A stretch of 8,638 bases of DNA from an uncultured Oscillospiraceae bacterium (GTDB taxonomy: Bacteria; Bacillota; Clostridia; Oscillospirales; Oscillospiraceae), in NCBI GenBank assembly GCA_944385305.1, contig CALWWS010000186.1, forward strand, positions 1 to 8,638. Direction: 5' to 3'. Position numbers and translations under genes: made by a program. Shown one piece after another: positions 8,297 through 8,638 of this stretch (the stretch's first letter is position 1; each line of letters starts with the position of its first letter). The notes beneath the pieces were generated by a model. It made no database searches and had not been told where the DNA came from. It saw only the letters and a program-made list of their open reading frames with translations.

Positions 8297-8638
8297 ATGA
8301 ATTATCATCAGCGGAGACTTGCTGCGGCACTGGCCGCTGCTGTTTTGGCTGGACAGCTCACGCTCCCGGCCGCGGCCATTGAGAATTTGGACACGGGAGC
8401 CGCGCAGGACGACCTGCTCATTTCACAGGTGTTTGGCGATCAGCGGCTTCAGGACTGGCTGCGCAATGAAAAGAACCTCAACGGGGCAGGGGCGGACGGT
8501 GTGCTCACCTGGGAGGAGCGCCAGGAGGTGACCGAGCTCAACCTCTCCGGGCTGGGGCTCACCAGCCTGGAGGGACTGGACGCCTTTCCCAACCTGCAGG
8601 TGCTGGACTGTTCCCAAAATCAGCTCACCCGGCTGGAT
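8297..8638 (+). CDS. Secreted leucine-rich-repeat protein, N-terminal part
   Basis: The frame is open for 114 codons to the window edge, so the gene is 3'-truncated here. The N-terminus is a clear signal peptide: R6-R7, hydrophobic stretch 8-22, and probable cleavage after the AAA at 25-27. A linker follows with FGDQRLQDWLRNEKNLNGAG (46-65) and ADGVLTWEE (66-74), reminiscent of the 'fxdxxfxxyl ... D-x-N-x-DG-x-Ls-xx-E' lead-in of clostridial surface LRR proteins. A first leucine-rich repeat is at about 79-100 (TELNLSGLGLTSLEGLDAF), and a second begins at 101 (QVLDCSQNQLTRLD), the 'LdCS-N-LtxLd' type found in internalin-like and BspA-like proteins. It is likely exported or displayed on the surface, possibly for binding or adhesion. 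The C-terminal anchor and true length are not visible. It has its own promoter and is independent of the upstream unit. Confidence 0.85.
   Translation, partial: MNYHQRRLAAALAAAVLAGQLTLPAAAIENLDTGAAQDDLLISQVFGDQRLQDWLRNEKNLNGAGADGVLTWEERQEVTELNLSGLGLTSLEGLDAFPNLQVLDCSQNQLTRLD

Overview
The window is GC-rich (low-to-mid 60s percent by eye, with strong G/C preference at third codon positions). It is packed with genes, all on the + strand. The organism is most likely a spore-forming, high-GC member of the Clostridia, for example Oscillospiraceae and relatives such as Flavonifractor or Intestinimonas. The reasons are a sporulation protein of the YunB family, a clostridial-style MurD with an NDSIASSP motif, a VanZ-like protein, a Firmicutes-type pyridoxal-phosphate lyase family, and a terminator and vegetative promoter of low-GC Gram-positive style. 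The taxonomic placement is inference.

Layout: (1) positions 1-480, the C-terminal third of murD (peptidoglycan precursor ligase), cut by the window edge. (2) 495-3575, three tandem and mutually divergent M42-family metallo-aminopeptidase genes with gaps or overlaps of a few bases. (3) 3603-4853, a PLP enzyme of the methionine gamma-lyase / 'aluminium resistance' family. (4) 4906-5601, yunB, a membrane-anchored sporulation protein. (5) 5651-6199, a VanZ-like membrane protein with a puzzling start region. (6) 6162-8147, ligA (NAD-dependent DNA ligase), whose start lies inside the VanZ gene. A strong intrinsic terminator (8156-8194) follows. Then come a consensus sigma-A promoter (8215-8243) and the first 114 codons of a secreted leucine-rich-repeat protein, which runs off the window.

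From murD to ligA there is no convincing terminator and gaps are at most about 50 bases, so these genes probably form one read-through unit ending at 8194. The three peptidases plus the PLP lyase look like a peptide and amino-acid breakdown module: M42 enzymes trim short peptides, and the lyase family is predicted to act on sulfur amino acids. This module sits between a cell-wall gene and spore/DNA-maintenance genes. I see no mobile element, CRISPR array, tRNA, rRNA or defence system. I do not see a clearly undescribed system. The points most worth following are the peptidase triplet with its differing active-site signatures, the start of the VanZ gene, and the promoter region of the leucine-rich-repeat gene.
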